Positions 51,697-61,270 are shown, numbered from the stretch's first letter. The stretch: 64,000 nt of DNA from Methylomonas sp. LL1 (GCF_015711015.1 NZ_CP064653.1:3844001-3908000); one strand, 5' to 3'. Numbers and translations are program-made. The notes: generated by a model not told the origin, from the sequence alone.

Positions 51697-53024
51697 GAAG
51701 GTGTCCTGAATTTTGTGTAAACGGGTTTAATTAACGGTTTGGCATCCGGTCGTCGAACTGAATGCTAAACCGATTTAAAGCCGCTTTCCAGTCATGCAAT
51801 GGCATGGTCCATTTTTTACTGATATTCATCAGCGCCAGATAAAACAGTTTCGATAATGCCTCGTCATTGGGGAAAGAGCCACGATTTTTGGTGATTTTCC
51901 TCAGGCTCATATTGACCGACTCAATGGCATTGGTGGTGTAGATGATTCGGCGTATTTCCGGCGGATAGTCGAAAAACGGGATGCCCCGACTCCAGTTACG
52001 CCGCCATATCTGGGCAATCGAAGGATAATCGCCATTCCATTGTGCCTCGAACTCAGCCAATTGCTGCTCGGCTTCTGCAACGGTAGCCGATTGATAAATC
52101 CGCTTGAGGTCATCGGCAATCCGTTTGCGCATTTTCCAATTGACATAGTTCAGGCTGTTACGCACCAGATGGACGATGCAAAGCTGAACGGCGGTTTGCG
52201 GATAAACGGTTTCGATGGCTTCGGGAAACCCTTTCAGCCCATCGACACAGGCGATAAAAATGTCCTGCACGCCGCGATTTTTCAGTTCGGTGACCACCTG
52301 TAACCAGAACTTAGCCCCTTCGGTTTGGGCGATCCATAACCCCAGAACTTCCTTCTCGCCATTCAGATTGATACCAATCGCCAGATAGACGGCTTTGACC
52401 CGCACAGCGCCGGTATCGCGCACTTTGACGTGTATGCAGTCGAGATAGACAATGGGATAAACCGGTTCCAGCGGGCGCGATTGCCAGGTTTTAACTTCAT
52501 CGGCTACCGCATCGGTGACCGAGGAAATCAACGAAGGCGAAACCTCGGTGCCATACAGCTCTTCCAGATGACTCTGAATTTCTCGGACCGTCATTCCACG
52601 CGCATACAGCGAAATGATCTTGTCGTCGAAGCCAGTCCAGCGCGTTTGATGTTTGGCGACGATTTGCGGCTCGAAGCTGCCATGACGGTCACGCGGAATC
52701 TCAATCGGTAATTCGCCGAAGTCGCCTTTCAGGTTTTTTCGGCTTTTGCCATTACGGGCATTGCCACTCGGATTGGTGATGGGGTCATGCTTGGCGTGGC
52801 CCAGATGTTCGGTCAGTTCGGCTTCCAACGCACGTTCCACCAGCGCCTTGGTTAATTGCTTCAACAGACCATTTTCACCAATCAGGTCTTCGGGTTTTTG
52901 ATAACCCGATAGCAAGGTATCGAGCAATTCGGTTGGGATGGATTTTAATACGGTCATTTTTGCTCCTTTAAGGATCGGCAGTTTCCTGCCTAATGGCCGT
53001 TTACACAAAAATTCTTACACCCTC
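51697..53024 (-). mobile_element. IS256-family insertion sequence (1,328 bp)
   Basis: Terminal inverted repeats: GAAGGTGTCCTGAATTTTGT.. from 51697 and GAGGGTGTAAGAATTTTTGT.. read inward from 53024, both continuing GTGTAAACGG. The target is duplicated exactly as GCACTGCG at 51689-51696 and 53025-53032; eight bases is normal for IS256. It contains one transposase gene. Removing the IS joins a frame NLFDSLRHLSEQNKAALR to LNLRLAAVMLLQLDG, so the insertion split a frame. Confidence 0.95.
51731..52957 (-). CDS. IS256-family (Mutator-type) transposase
   Basis: 408-residue transposase. It starts TVLKSIPTELLDTLLSGYQK and has LVERALEAELTEHLGHAKHD typical of the IS256 N-terminus, then the DDE core: VYLDCIHVKVRD (first Asp) near residue 175, FIACVDGLKGFPEAI (second Asp) near 240, and TTNAIESVNMSLRKITKNRG (Glu) near 335. 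The C-terminal WKAALNRFSIQFDDRMPNR completes it. The ATG at 52957 is preceded by AAAGGAGC; the longer frame to 53008 runs into the inverted repeat. Apparently intact. Confidence 0.95.
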   Translation of the reverse strand: MTVLKSIPTELLDTLLSGYQKPEDLIGENGLLKQLTKALVERALEAELTEHLGHAKHDPITNPSGNARNGKSRKNLKGDFGELPIEIPRDRHGSFEPQIVAKHQTRWTGFDDKIISLYARGMTVREIQSHLEELYGTEVSPSLISSVTDAVADEVKTWQSRPLEPVYPIVYLDCIHVKVRDTGAVRVKAVYLAIGINLNGEKEVLGLWIAQTEGAKFWLQVVTELKNRGVQDIFIACVDGLKGFPEAIETVYPQTAVQLCIVHLVRNSLNYVNWKMRKRIADDLKRIYQSATVAEAEQQLAEFEAQWNGDYPSIAQIWRRNWSRGIPFFDYPPEIRRIIYTTNAIESVNMSLRKITKNRGSFPNDEALSKLFYLALMNISKKWTMPLHDWKAALNRFSIQFDDRMPNR

Positions 53025-53114
53025 GCACTGCGCCTAAATTTGCGCCTTGCTGCGGTTATGTTGCTTCAACTCGACGGGCAATCTAGTTGTAAAGCTTTAT
53101 CTATCAACCACTTA

Positions 53115-53163
53115 AATGGTGCCGGCAATAGGAATCGAACCTACGACCTTCGCGTTACGAGTG
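53115..53163. repeat. Attachment-site-like repeat within tRNA-Thr (proximal copy)
   Basis: The 49-base match to 50664-50712; it covers the CCA end, T-arm, variable loop and anticodon loop of the tRNA-Thr gene. The intervening 2.4 kb holds an IS256, an IS1595/PIN chimera and a small gene, but no integrase. Confidence 0.9.
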
Positions 53164-53192
53164 CGCTGCTCTACCTGCTGAGCTATGCCGGC
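53117..53192 (-). tRNA. tRNA-Thr (CGU anticodon)
   Basis: Minus-strand 76-base gene. Acceptor GCCGGCA pairs with TGCCGGC, followed by encoded ACCA. D-arm GCTC/GAGC encloses AGCAGGTA. The anticodon loop CTCGTAA gives CGT (reads ACG). The T-arm is GTAGG-TTCGATT-CCTAT. It closely resembles E. coli thrW as I recall it. The anticodon stem has an A-C mismatch at its loop end (A31, C39). It lies nine bases downstream of hisI and may be co-transcribed. Its 3' half is the target of the islet. Confidence 0.93.
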
Positions 53193-53200
53193 TTTTTGTA

Positions 53201-53587
53201 TTATTTGTAGATGGATTTGGGGTCTTTCAGTACCGGTTCGGCAGTTTGCCATTCGCCGTCATGCAGGCTGCGGAAGAAGCAACTTTGTCGTCCAGTGTGG
53301 CAGGCGATTCCGCCTTGTTGTTCTATTTTAATCAAGATGACGTCGGCATCGCAATCCAGTTGAATATCGATGACTTTTTGCCGATGTCCGGACTCTTCGC
53401 CCTTGCGCCATAAACGCTGGCGTGAACGCGACCAGTATACCGCATACCCCTCTTTCACGGTAAGTGCCAACGATTCGCGATTCATCCAGGCGAACATCAT
53501 CACGCGACTCGTATCGTGCTGCTGGGCGATGACAGGCACTAGGCCGTCTTCGGTCCATTGGATTTCGTCCAGCCAAGCTTCGCTCAC
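53201..53587 (-). CDS. hisI: Phosphoribosyl-AMP cyclohydrolase
   Basis: Third step of histidine synthesis, opening the adenine ring of PR-AMP. The 128-residue product is the cyclohydrolase alone (no HisE part). [40 protein letters not shown] and the metal-binding [20 protein letters not shown] with RQSCF near residue 95 are family motifs. It overlaps hisF by four bases. The separate hisE gene is not in the window. It is the last protein gene before tRNA-Thr. Confidence 0.96.
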   Translation of the reverse strand: MSEAWLDEIQWTEDGLVPVIAQQHDTSRVMMFAWMNRESLALTVKEGYAVYWSRSRQRLWRKGEESGHRQKVIDIQLDCDADVILIKIEQQGGIACHTGRQSCFFRSLHDGEWQTAEPVLKDPKSIYK

Positions 53588-54357
53588 AGTCTCACCTCTA
53601 TGCCTTTGGATTGCATGTGGTGTTTGGCTTGTTCTATGTTGTACTCGCCGAAATGGAAAATGCTGGCCGCCAGTACCGCATCGGCCTTGCCTTCGATGAT
53701 GCCGTCAGCCAAATGGTCTAAGGTACCGACGCCGCCGGAAGCAATTACCGGAATGGTGACGGCTTCGCTCACTGCGCGGGTCAATGCCAGGTCGAAACCG
53801 GACTTGGTGCCGTCTCTGTCCATGCTGGTCAACAGAATCTCGCCGGCGCCATAGTTCATCATTCTGACCGCCCATTCGACGGCGTTGATGCCGGTGGGTT
53901 TGCGGCCGCCGTGGGTAAAGATTTCCCAGCGGTTTTCCTCGCCGTCGTGGCTGACTTTCTTGGCGTCGATGGCGACCACAATGCACTGCGAACCGAATTT
54001 TTCGGCCGCTTCCTTGACGAATTCGGGCCGAAACACCGCCGCGCTGTTGATGCCGACCTTGTCGGCGCCGGCATTCAGCATACGGCGGATATCTTCCAGC
54101 GTTCTGATGCCCCCACCAACCGTCAATGGGATGAACACCTCGCTGGCTACTTCCTCCACCACATGCACGATGGTGTCGCGGTTGTCATGGGTGGCGGTAA
54201 TGTCCAGGAAGGTGATTTCATCGGCGCCTTCCCGGTCATAACGGCGGGCGATTTCCACCGGGTCGCCGGCATCGCGAATGTCGACGAATTTGACACCCTT
54301 GACCACGCGACCGTTATCGACATCAAGACAGGGGATGATACGTTTAGCAAGACTCAT
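53584..54357 (-). CDS. hisF: Imidazole glycerol phosphate synthase, cyclase subunit
   Basis: With HisH it makes IGP and AICAR. The 257-residue (beta-alpha)8 barrel starts [20 protein letters not shown] with the first catalytic Asp (Asp11 equivalent). The other conserved Asp is in [15 protein letters not shown] near 130. Phosphate-binding glycines are in [11 protein letters not shown] and [12 protein letters not shown]. Length and motifs are normal. It lies 37 bases downstream of hisA. Confidence 0.97.
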   Translation of the reverse strand: MSLAKRIIPCLDVDNGRVVKGVKFVDIRDAGDPVEIARRYDREGADEITFLDITATHDNRDTIVHVVEEVASEVFIPLTVGGGIRTLEDIRRMLNAGADKVGINSAAVFRPEFVKEAAEKFGSQCIVVAIDAKKVSHDGEENRWEIFTHGGRKPTGINAVEWAVRMMNYGAGEILLTSMDRDGTKSGFDLALTRAVSEAVTIPVIASGGVGTLDHLADGIIEGKADAVLAASIFHFGEYNIEQAKHHMQSKGIEVRL

Positions 54358-54394
54358 GAGTTACGGCGGGCTAGAAATGGGGAGCGAGTGGCAA

Positions 54395-55141
54395 TCATGA
54401 GCCTACGTCGGTGAACGATTCCGCCAGTTTTTCGGCTTCGGCAAAGTCCAAGGTGCCTTCGTAAATGGCTCGTCCGGTGATAGCGCCCATGATACCTTCG
54501 TGAGCCACGGTGCCCAAGGCGCGAATATCGTCCATATTGGTAATGCCGCCGGATGCGATGACCGGAATTGTGATCGAGCGCGCCAAATGGGCGGTGGCTT
54601 CAACGTTGACGCCTTGCATCATGCCGTCGCGGGAAATGTCGGTGTAGATAATGGCCGAGACACCTTGTGCTTCGAATTTTTTAGCTAGATCGACCACGTC
54701 GTGACGGGATAATTTCGACCAGCCATCGATAGCAACTTTACCGTCTCTAGCATCTAAACCGATGATGATGTGACCGGGGAACTCAATTGCCACGTCGCGC
54801 ACAAAATGCGGTTCGCTGACGGCTTTAGTGCCGATGATTACATATTCCACGCCAGCTTCCAGATAGGCCTGAATGGTATCTTCGTCGCGGATACCGCCGC
54901 CAATTTGTACCGGCACGTCGGGATAAGCTTGGACTATGGCATGAATGACTTCGGCGTTTTTAGGCTTACCGGCAAAAGCTCCATCCAGATCGACCAGATG
55001 CAAACGCCTGGCGCCGGCTTCGACCCAGCGACCGGCAACGGCGACCGGATCATCGGAGAATACCGTATTGTCGTCCATCCGGCCTTGGCGCAAGCGAACA
55101 CATTTCCCTTCTTTTAAATCAATTGCAGGTATCAGCAACAT
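54395..55141 (-). CDS. hisA: ProFAR isomerase
   Basis: Amadori isomerisation step of histidine synthesis, converting ProFAR to PRFAR. The 248-residue barrel starts [20 protein letters not shown] with the catalytic Asp, has [20 protein letters not shown] and [18 protein letters not shown] with the second Asp near 130, and ends with [18 protein letters not shown]. It is homologous to HisF. Position between hisH and hisF is the common order. About 120 bases separate it from hisH. Confidence 0.97.
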   Translation of the reverse strand: MLLIPAIDLKEGKCVRLRQGRMDDNTVFSDDPVAVAGRWVEAGARRLHLVDLDGAFAGKPKNAEVIHAIVQAYPDVPVQIGGGIRDEDTIQAYLEAGVEYVIIGTKAVSEPHFVRDVAIEFPGHIIIGLDARDGKVAIDGWSKLSRHDVVDLAKKFEAQGVSAIIYTDISRDGMMQGVNVEATAHLARSITIPVIASGGITNMDDIRALGTVAHEGIMGAITGRAIYEGTLDFAEAEKLAESFTDVGS

Positions 55142-55261
55142 AGTTCAATCTCAACGGTTAAATCACTCGATCAAAAGGTTAAAAAAAGCCAAAGTATTGG
55201 TCGCTTCAGCGTCCTGCCTTGCTCGACAGTGGCACATCGCTGCGTAGCGCGGCATACGATA

Positions 55262-55903
55262 TTAAGCAGCGCCATCCCAGCGCAAAAAATTCTGTAACAA
55301 TTGCAATCCCGCCGTCTGGCTTTTTTCCGGATGAAATTGCACGGCGAATACATTGTCCTTGGCTAGCGCGCAAGTAAATGGCCGAGGATAGTCGCTGCTG
55401 GCAATGCTGTCTTGCTCGCGATCGGGGGCGGCGAAATAGCTATGCACGAAATAAAAACGGCTGTCTTGCGGAATGTCATGCCAAAGCGGGTGAGGCTTTT
55501 GTTTGACTCGGTTCCAGCCCATATGCGGGATTTTCAGTGCCCGCCCTTCGGCATCGGTCAGATTATCGGGAAAATGGCGAACGTGGCCGGGAAACAGATT
55601 CAAGCAGGCCGTGCCACCGTTTTCCTCGCTATCGGTCAACAAGGCCTGCATGCCAAGGCAAATTCCCAGAAAGGGTTTGTTCCGCGCCACGTCGTTGATC
55701 ACGTCGGCCAAGCCTAGTTCCCGTAAAGCCTGCATGCAGTCGCGCATGGCGCCCACGCCGGGAAAAACCACCCGGTCCGCCGTTTTAATGACATGGGCGT
55801 CGGCACTGATTTGCACATGAGCCCGAGCATCGGCATGTTGAAGTGCTTTGGCGATGGAGTGCAGATTACCCATTCCGTAATCGATAACGGCAACTGATGA
55901 CAT
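55262..55903 (-). CDS. hisH: Imidazole glycerol phosphate synthase, glutaminase subunit
   Basis: Class I glutamine amidotransferase that feeds ammonia to HisF. The 213-residue product has the nucleophile in [12 protein letters not shown] near residue 82, and the His and Glu of the triad in [17 protein letters not shown] near 193. The N-terminal [14 protein letters not shown] is typical. It lies between hisB and hisA. The 120-base gap to hisA (55142-55261) contains no gene I can support. Confidence 0.97.
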   Translation of the reverse strand: MSSVAVIDYGMGNLHSIAKALQHADARAHVQISADAHVIKTADRVVFPGVGAMRDCMQALRELGLADVINDVARNKPFLGICLGMQALLTDSEENGGTACLNLFPGHVRHFPDNLTDAEGRALKIPHMGWNRVKQKPHPLWHDIPQDSRFYFVHSYFAAPDREQDSIASSDYPRPFTCALAKDNVFAVQFHPEKSQTAGLQLLQNFLRWDGAA

Positions 55904-55940
55904 AAAAACTTGAAGATTAAGAGGAAAACAACTTGAAGGA

Positions 55941-56534
55941 TTATAGACTACCTTTGGTTGAAGGCATGATACCTGACATGCGCGGGTCGGGGCTAATCGC
56001 CATGCGTACCGCTCTGCCGAAGGCTTTAAAAACCGTTTCGGCTATATGGTGGGCATTTCCGCCCTTCAGGTTGTCGATGTGCAGCGTGACACCGGCATGA
56101 TTGACGAAACCCTGGAAAAATTCGCGAAACAAATCGGCATCGAAACTGCCTATCATCGCCCGTTTAAATTCAACTTGATAAAACAAGCCGGGACGGCCGG
56201 AAAAATCGACCACGACTCGCGACAGGGATTCATCCAGCGGGCAATAAGCATGGCCGTAACGGTAAATGCCTTTTTTGTCGCCCAATGCCCGCGCAAAAGC
56301 CTGGCCCAGGGTGATGCCTATGTCTTCGACGCTATGATGCGCATCGATGTGCAAATCGCCTTGCGAAACCAGGTCCATGTCGATTAAGCCGTGGCGAGCT
56401 ACCTGATCCAGCATATGGTCGAGAAAAGGTAAGCCGGTGCTGAATGAAGCAGTACCATTGCCATCCAGGTTTATGGCAATTTTAATCCGGGTTTCTAGGG
56501 TATTACGTTCAACCTGTGCGGTGCGTGAATTCAT
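55941..56534 (-). CDS. hisB: Imidazoleglycerol-phosphate dehydratase
   Basis: Sixth step of histidine synthesis. The 197-residue product is the dehydratase alone, without the phosphatase domain found in E. coli HisB. Metal-binding clusters are [13 protein letters not shown] near residue 40, [20 protein letters not shown] near 65 and [11 protein letters not shown] near 145. It is the first his gene of the run, 37 bases before hisH. It follows pepN by 49 bases, so the his genes may share its transcript or have their own promoter in that gap. Confidence 0.97.
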   Translation of the reverse strand: MNSRTAQVERNTLETRIKIAINLDGNGTASFSTGLPFLDHMLDQVARHGLIDMDLVSQGDLHIDAHHSVEDIGITLGQAFARALGDKKGIYRYGHAYCPLDESLSRVVVDFSGRPGLFYQVEFKRAMIGSFDADLFREFFQGFVNHAGVTLHIDNLKGGNAHHIAETVFKAFGRAVRMAISPDPRMSGIMPSTKGSL

Positions 56535-56583
56535 GCTGGAGGCAAATGGGTTATTTCCGAACTAGTTTACGTGATTGTGACAT

Positions 56584-59226
56584 CTACGCCAAACTCTTAC
56601 TGGCAATTTCGTACACATCCTTTGAAAGGTGTTCGGCGGCGATAATGCGCTGCAATTGCTGTTGCATCAATTCTTGACGCTCCGCATCGTAACGGCGCCA
56701 TTGCGCCAGTCCGGATACCATCCGCGAGGCGATTTGCGGATTGAGACTGTTCAACACCAGCACTTGGTCGGCCAGGAAACGATAGCCCTCGCCGTTTTTG
56801 GCGTGAAAATGCAGAGGATTGGATTGACTGAAGGCTCCGATCAGTGCTCGTACCCGATTTGGGGTTTTTATATCAAAGGCCGGATGCCGCATCAGTCTCT
56901 GCACGGTGGCAAAGGTATCCGGCATACTGCTGCTAGCCTGCAACGCAAACCATTTGTCGATAACCAAGGCTTCCTGCTGCCATTGCTGGTAAAAATGATC
57001 CAGGCAATCCACTTTTGCGGGGTGATGGCTGTTGACGATCACCGTTAAAGCAGCCATCTGGTCCGTCATGTTGCGGGAGCCGCGGAATTGTTGTTCGGCC
57101 AATCGATAGTAGTCCGCTGCTTCCCGTTTGATCAGATAGCTCAGGCAGACATTTTTCAGTCGCCTTCTGCCGACCGCGCCCGCGTCGAAACAGCCGGATT
57201 CGTCACGATGATGCCTGTCGTAAAGCCGCTGGAAATCGGTTTGCAATGCTTCAGCCAAACTTGATTTGACGAATTCGCGAGCCTGATGAATCGCATCGAC
57301 ATCGATCACCGCCATTTGCCCGGCCAGATAGCTTTCTTCCGGCAGCGACAGTAATAATGCGCGATAAGACAAATCATCGCCTTCTTCCGCCAACACGCCG
57401 TGGAAGGCTTCAATCATCACTGGATCGAGCCGTAGCCCACGATCATTTTGTAGATCGTCGATCAGTTTGAAAATGATCTGGCAAGCCAATTGTTGGCCGG
57501 CCTCCCAGCGATTAAACGTGTCGCTGTCGTGGCGCAGTAAAAACGCCAGCTGTTCCTGGCTGCGCGGCATTTTCAAGTTGACCGGCGCGGAAAAACCTCT
57601 GAGCAACGATACCAGGGGTTGTTCCGATAACTGCTCGAATACAAAGGTTTGTTCGGCTTCGGTGAGGCTTAAAGTCACTTCGTCATGAGTTTGGCCGTTC
57701 CAATGCAGCGGAGCCGCCGAGCCGTCACTTGCCAGCAAGCCCAACTTCACCGGAATGTGCAGCGGTTGTTTCACCGGCTGATTCGGCGTAGCAGGACAGC
57801 CTTGCTGTATCGTTAAATACAGTTTTTGCGAATCGGCGTCGTAACGCTGCTCGACCGTCAGCACCGGTGTACCGGCTTGCGAATACCAGCGGCGGAACTG
57901 ACTTAGTTCCACACCGTTGGCGCTTTCCATCGCATTGATGAAGTCTTCGCAAGTTACCGCCTGGCCATCGTGGCGTTTGAAATATAAATCACAGCCCTTG
58001 CGAAAACCTTCGGCACCCAGCAAAGTGTGCAGCATGCGCACCACTTCCGCGCCTTTTTCGTAGACAGTCAGGGTATAAAAGTTATTGATTTCGATGTAGG
58101 CTTCGGGACGCACGGGATGCGACAACGGGCCGGCGTCCTCGGCAAACTGGCGGGTACGCAGGGCATTGACATCCTCGATGCGTTTGACTGCCGGCGAGGT
58201 TCTATCGCCACTGAATTGCTGGTCGCGGAATACCGTAAAACCTTCCTTCAAACTCAACTGAAACCAGTCGCGGCAGGTCACCCGGTTGCCGGACCAGTTG
58301 TGAAAGTATTCATGGCCGATCACGCCTTCGATATGCTCGTAATCGCTGTCGGTGGCGGTATCGGGTCGGGCCAGCACGAACTTGGTGTTGAACACGTTCA
58401 AGCCCTTGTTTTCCATCGCGCCCATGTTGAAATGGTCGACGGCCACGATCATGTACAAATCCAGATCGTATTCCAGGCCGTAGGTTTCCTCGTCCCAGCT
58501 CATCGCGTTTTTCAGCGATTGCATCGCGTGCGCGCATTTGTCGACGTTATGCTGTTCGACGAAAATTTCCAACGCGATACTGCGGCCGCTGATCGTGGTG
58601 AAGCTGTCCGACACGCATTCCAATTGGCCCGCCACCAGCGCGAACAAGTAGCAGGGTTTAGCGAACGGATCCTCCCATCTGACCCAATGCAGATTATTGT
58701 CGAGTTCGCCTTGAGCGATTTTATTGCCGTTGGATAACAGCACAGGATAGAGACTTTTATCGGCGGTTAGTGTGGTTTGGAATCGCGTCATCACATCCGG
58801 TCTGTCCAAAAACCAGGTGATTTTGCGGAAACCTTGCGCCTCGCACTGGGTGCAGAGCATGCCGCTGGATAGATACAAGCCTTCCAGAGCGGTATTGGCC
58901 TGGGGATTGATGCGGTTTTCGATGCTGATCGCGAACAGCCTGTCTTGAGGGACTGTGTGTATCGTCATCGCTTCCTGACTGACGCTAAAATCGGCATCAG
59001 CCAGCGGTTTGCCATCCAGCGAAATACTGATCAGCTCCAGTTCTTCGCCCATTAATACCAAGGAAACACCACCTGCCTTGCATTGCGGATTGCGGCGTAT
59101 GCTCAGTCGTGAATGTACCAGGGTGCGGGTTTCATCCAGCTCGAAATTCAGCTCGACATTGTCGATCAAATATTCGGGCGGGGTATAGTCCTTCAGGTAG
59201 ACAGTGTTGGGAGCTGCATCGCGCAT
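56584..59226 (-). CDS. pepN: Aminopeptidase N
   Basis: 880-residue M1 zinc aminopeptidase that removes N-terminal residues from peptides in the cytoplasm. Exopeptidase motif MGAMENKGLNVF is near residue 262, and the zinc site VIGHEYFHNWSGNR with the downstream Glu in LKEGFTVFRDQ is near 298-325. Length matches the E. coli enzyme (about 870). The N-terminal beta domain and C-terminal helical domain are present. It begins two bases after the psiE-like gene ends, so the two are likely co-transcribed. Listed start ATG gives MRDAAPNTVYLKDY. Confidence 0.96.
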   Translation of the reverse strand: MRDAAPNTVYLKDYTPPEYLIDNVELNFELDETRTLVHSRLSIRRNPQCKAGGVSLVLMGEELELISISLDGKPLADADFSVSQEAMTIHTVPQDRLFAISIENRINPQANTALEGLYLSSGMLCTQCEAQGFRKITWFLDRPDVMTRFQTTLTADKSLYPVLLSNGNKIAQGELDNNLHWVRWEDPFAKPCYLFALVAGQLECVSDSFTTISGRSIALEIFVEQHNVDKCAHAMQSLKNAMSWDEETYGLEYDLDLYMIVAVDHFNMGAMENKGLNVFNTKFVLARPDTATDSDYEHIEGVIGHEYFHNWSGNRVTCRDWFQLSLKEGFTVFRDQQFSGDRTSPAVKRIEDVNALRTRQFAEDAGPLSHPVRPEAYIEINNFYTLTVYEKGAEVVRMLHTLLGAEGFRKGCDLYFKRHDGQAVTCEDFINAMESANGVELSQFRRWYSQAGTPVLTVEQRYDADSQKLYLTIQQGCPATPNQPVKQPLHIPVKLGLLASDGSAAPLHWNGQTHDEVTLSLTEAEQTFVFEQLSEQPLVSLLRGFSAPVNLKMPRSQEQLAFLLRHDSDTFNRWEAGQQLACQIIFKLIDDLQNDRGLRLDPVMIEAFHGVLAEEGDDLSYRALLLSLPEESYLAGQMAVIDVDAIHQAREFVKSSLAEALQTDFQRLYDRHHRDESGCFDAGAVGRRRLKNVCLSYLIKREAADYYRLAEQQFRGSRNMTDQMAALTVIVNSHHPAKVDCLDHFYQQWQQEALVIDKWFALQASSSMPDTFATVQRLMRHPAFDIKTPNRVRALIGAFSQSNPLHFHAKNGEGYRFLADQVLVLNSLNPQIASRMVSGLAQWRRYDAERQELMQQQLQRIIAAEHLSKDVYEIASKSLA

Positions 59227-59228
59227 CT

Positions 59229-59765
59229 TTATCGCTCGTCGGGTTGAATGGTTTTAGGTTTGTAGGAAATCAGCCAGTAGGTCAGGCCCAATGCCACGAT
59301 CACCGCGGCAATAGCGAGGATGTAGCGCCAATCCAAGTCTTTGAAATCCAGCATGATGACTTTACGGGATATTGCCATCAAGGCCGTGGCTATCACCATC
59401 TTGATCGGCAGCACATCACGTTTGATGTACACGGTGATGTTAATGAATATTTCAATGGCGATCAGCACAGCCATGAATGAGCCGAAAACCACCAGAATGT
59501 CGCTGACCGTCAGCAACAGAAACGGTTCGGCAACCAGGCGTTGATACAGCACGTAAACGACGTCGGCAACTCCCCACAAGATGACCAATGTCATCAATAC
59601 GGCCAAGACTCTGACCGCAAAGTGAATCACTAAATGCAGTGCCTTGATTAAGCCATCTTCATCGATAGTCGGTAATTTTTCCTCGTGGCTATCCAAGTCG
59701 CGCTGGTTGCGGCCGGACGCATGTGGAGACGCGGTAGTCGAAGGACGAATCGGGGCTTTATCCAT
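59229..59765 (-). CDS. PsiE-family membrane protein
   Basis: 178 residues with an N-terminal charged region of about 40, then four hydrophobic segments: ALHLVIHFAVRVLAVLMTLV, LLTVSDILVVFGSFMAVLIA, LPIKMVIATALMAIS and YILAIAAVIVALGLTYWLIS. VSDILVVFGSFM, VYIKRDVLPIKMVIATALMA and ISRKVIMLD match the phosphate-starvation-inducible PsiE family. The role of PsiE is not established. The gene lies three bases after the DUF423 gene and two before pepN. Confidence 0.87.
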   Translation of the reverse strand: MDKAPIRPSTTASPHASGRNQRDLDSHEEKLPTIDEDGLIKALHLVIHFAVRVLAVLMTLVILWGVADVVYVLYQRLVAEPFLLLTVSDILVVFGSFMAVLIAIEIFINITVYIKRDVLPIKMVIATALMAISRKVIMLDFKDLDWRYILAIAAVIVALGLTYWLISYKPKTIQPDER

Positions 59766-59768
59766 GGT

Positions 59769-60137
59769 TCAGTTCCTCTGGTATTGAAAGGCGACCAGGG
59801 CCAATAAGCCCCATCCCAGTAACAAGGCGAGTCCGCCAAGCGGCGTGATCATGCCCAGCCAGCCTATATCAAATAGGGTTAGCAAATAGAGGCTGCCGGA
59901 AAACAGCACGATGCCGGCAACTAGCGACCATCCGGCCCAACACAACCATTTATGTGGCGGTAGCACCGCAATCAATGCGAGCAGCAAGGCATGCCACATT
60001 TGATAGCTTACCGCTGTTTTGTAGATGTCCATGTAATGCTCGGACAGCATGGGCTTAAAAGCATGAGCGCCGAAAGCCCCCATCGTCACGCCCAAGAAAC
60101 CGGCTAAGGCGGCAATAAACATAAAACGTGCTTGCAT
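59769..60137 (-). CDS. DUF423 membrane protein
   Basis: 122 residues with four hydrophobic segments. FIAALAGFLGVTMGAFGAHA near the start, the TAVSYQMWHALLLALIAVLP helix and ITPLGGLALLLGWGLLALVA at the end are the DUF423 signature (YgdD-like). Function unknown; inner membrane. The ATG at 60137 overlaps the moaB stop by one base (TAATG), which argues for this start rather than the longer frame to 60179. Confidence 0.9.
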   Translation of the reverse strand: MQARFMFIAALAGFLGVTMGAFGAHAFKPMLSEHYMDIYKTAVSYQMWHALLLALIAVLPPHKWLCWAGWSLVAGIVLFSGSLYLLTLFDIGWLGMITPLGGLALLLGWGLLALVAFQYQRN

Positions 60138-60673
60138 TATTTCTCCAGCAAACGCGGTATCAGCTGCACCAGATTGCATGGCCGGGTACGGTAATCAAGC
60201 TGATCCTTTATCAAATGTTGCCAAGCGGTTCGGCAGGCGCCGGACGAACCAGGTAGGCAGAAAATGTAAGTGCCGTTGGCAACGCCGGCCACGGCGCGCG
60301 ATTGCATGGTCGAGCTTTTGATCTCCTGGTAGGAGACCATCCTGAAGACTTCGCCAAAACCATCCAACAGCTTGTCCAGCAACGGAGTAACGGCTTCCGG
60401 GGTGCCGTCGCGGCCGGTCACGCCGGTGCCGCCGGTGCTGATAATGATCTGAATCTCGCTGTCGGCTATCCATTGGCTGACGATAGCACGAATTTGATAA
60501 ATGTCGTCGGGAACGATTTTCTTGTCGCCAAGCTTATGCCCAGCCTCGGTCAGGCCGGTAACCAGGGCTAAGCCGGATATGTCATCGGCTTCGGTTCGCG
60601 TATCCGATACGGTCAATATCGCAATATTCAGAGGGATAAATTCTCGTTCTTGGTTCAAGCGCTTCTCCAGCAT
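60137..60673 (-). CDS. moaB: Molybdenum cofactor biosynthesis protein MoaB
   Basis: Adenylylates molybdopterin or acts as a MogA-like protein in Moco synthesis. The 178-residue product has LNIAILTVSDTRTEADDISG near residue 15, the MPT-binding IIISTGGTGVTGRDGTPEAV near 80, and GTYIFCLPGSSGACRTAW near 135. This is the enterobacterial MoaB form. It is the first gene of a tight minus-strand run (moaB, DUF423, psiE, pepN). A promoter would lie above 60673, in the 730-base region that also serves the divergent VPLPA-CTERM gene. Confidence 0.94.
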   Translation of the reverse strand: MLEKRLNQEREFIPLNIAILTVSDTRTEADDISGLALVTGLTEAGHKLGDKKIVPDDIYQIRAIVSQWIADSEIQIIISTGGTGVTGRDGTPEAVTPLLDKLLDGFGEVFRMVSYQEIKSSTMQSRAVAGVANGTYIFCLPGSSGACRTAWQHLIKDQLDYRTRPCNLVQLIPRLLEK

Positions 60674-61030
60674 AAGCAGAACAGCATTCTAAGTAACCCC
60701 TCAAGAGCAAGCAAGCGATGTTTCTTGATCGTTTATGGGTGGGGGCCGTCGGATAACACGGTTTTTTTGTGGTCATTCATTGCGCCTGTGATTTACCTGT
60801 TTTGCGCGCAACGGTCGATATAACAACGAAGCTGAGTTTTTCGTGAGGTCATAAAAGCGTAAAAAACCACGCCGATCAATCCACTGAAACGTCATGCCTT
60901 ATATGACGCAATTGTGTCTTTGTATGCTGGTTGTGAGACGCGTCTCGATTTGAGTATTGCACATTAGTCCAATGTTTGAAGTAGATCACGGATGTTAATC
61001 TTGAGCCGGTGCGTGTAATGCCGGAAATTG

Positions 61031-61059
61031 TTGACGCATTGTTGTTTCAAATCTTTTAT
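61031..61059 (+). promoter_or_regulatory. Candidate promoter for the VPLPA-CTERM gene
   Basis: TTGACG at 61031 and TTTTAT at 61054 are 17 bases apart, a fair sigma-70 match (the -10 box is weak). A palindrome, TATGCCT ... AGGCATA, follows at 61080-61101 and could be an operator. It lies in the long plus-strand leader of the gene at 61404. Confidence 0.3.
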
Positions 61060-61156
61060 TTTTCTGTCATAAACGCGTAATATGCCTCATGTATAAGGCA
61101 TATCACTTACATCTAGTGTTAGATGACACAATTATTTCATTGTCCATGCGGTTTAA

Positions 61157-61270
61157 GGAGGATTCGATTTAGATATACCCATATACAAGTTTCTATTAAC
61201 CACTTTGCTGGCTGCATCCAACGGTGCATCGGCTAGCGGATGGGCACGCACCAACAACTTGCACTGTTAA
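61157..61270 (+). pseudogene. Signal-peptide-like remnant without a start codon
   Basis: The frame after AAGGAG reads GGFDLDIPIYKFLLTTLLAA then SNGASASGWARTNNLHC and a TAA at 61268. The middle part has the shape of a signal peptide (basic, hydrophobic core, A-S-A cleavage site). No ATG, GTG or TTG is in a suitable place. It may be a lost exported-protein gene or a chance frame. Apart from this and the promoter candidate nothing is seen in 60674-61403. Confidence 0.3.

Noticed and set aside
52938-53210. A plus-strand frame reading GAGNRNRTYDLR
   Set aside because: This is the familiar spurious frame antisense to a tRNA gene; only its upstream part is considered in the IS256 finding.
58027-58737. 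A 236-codon plus-strand frame inside pepN
   Set aside because: Lies over the conserved M1 catalytic region of pepN on the other strand; composition is that of a shadow.
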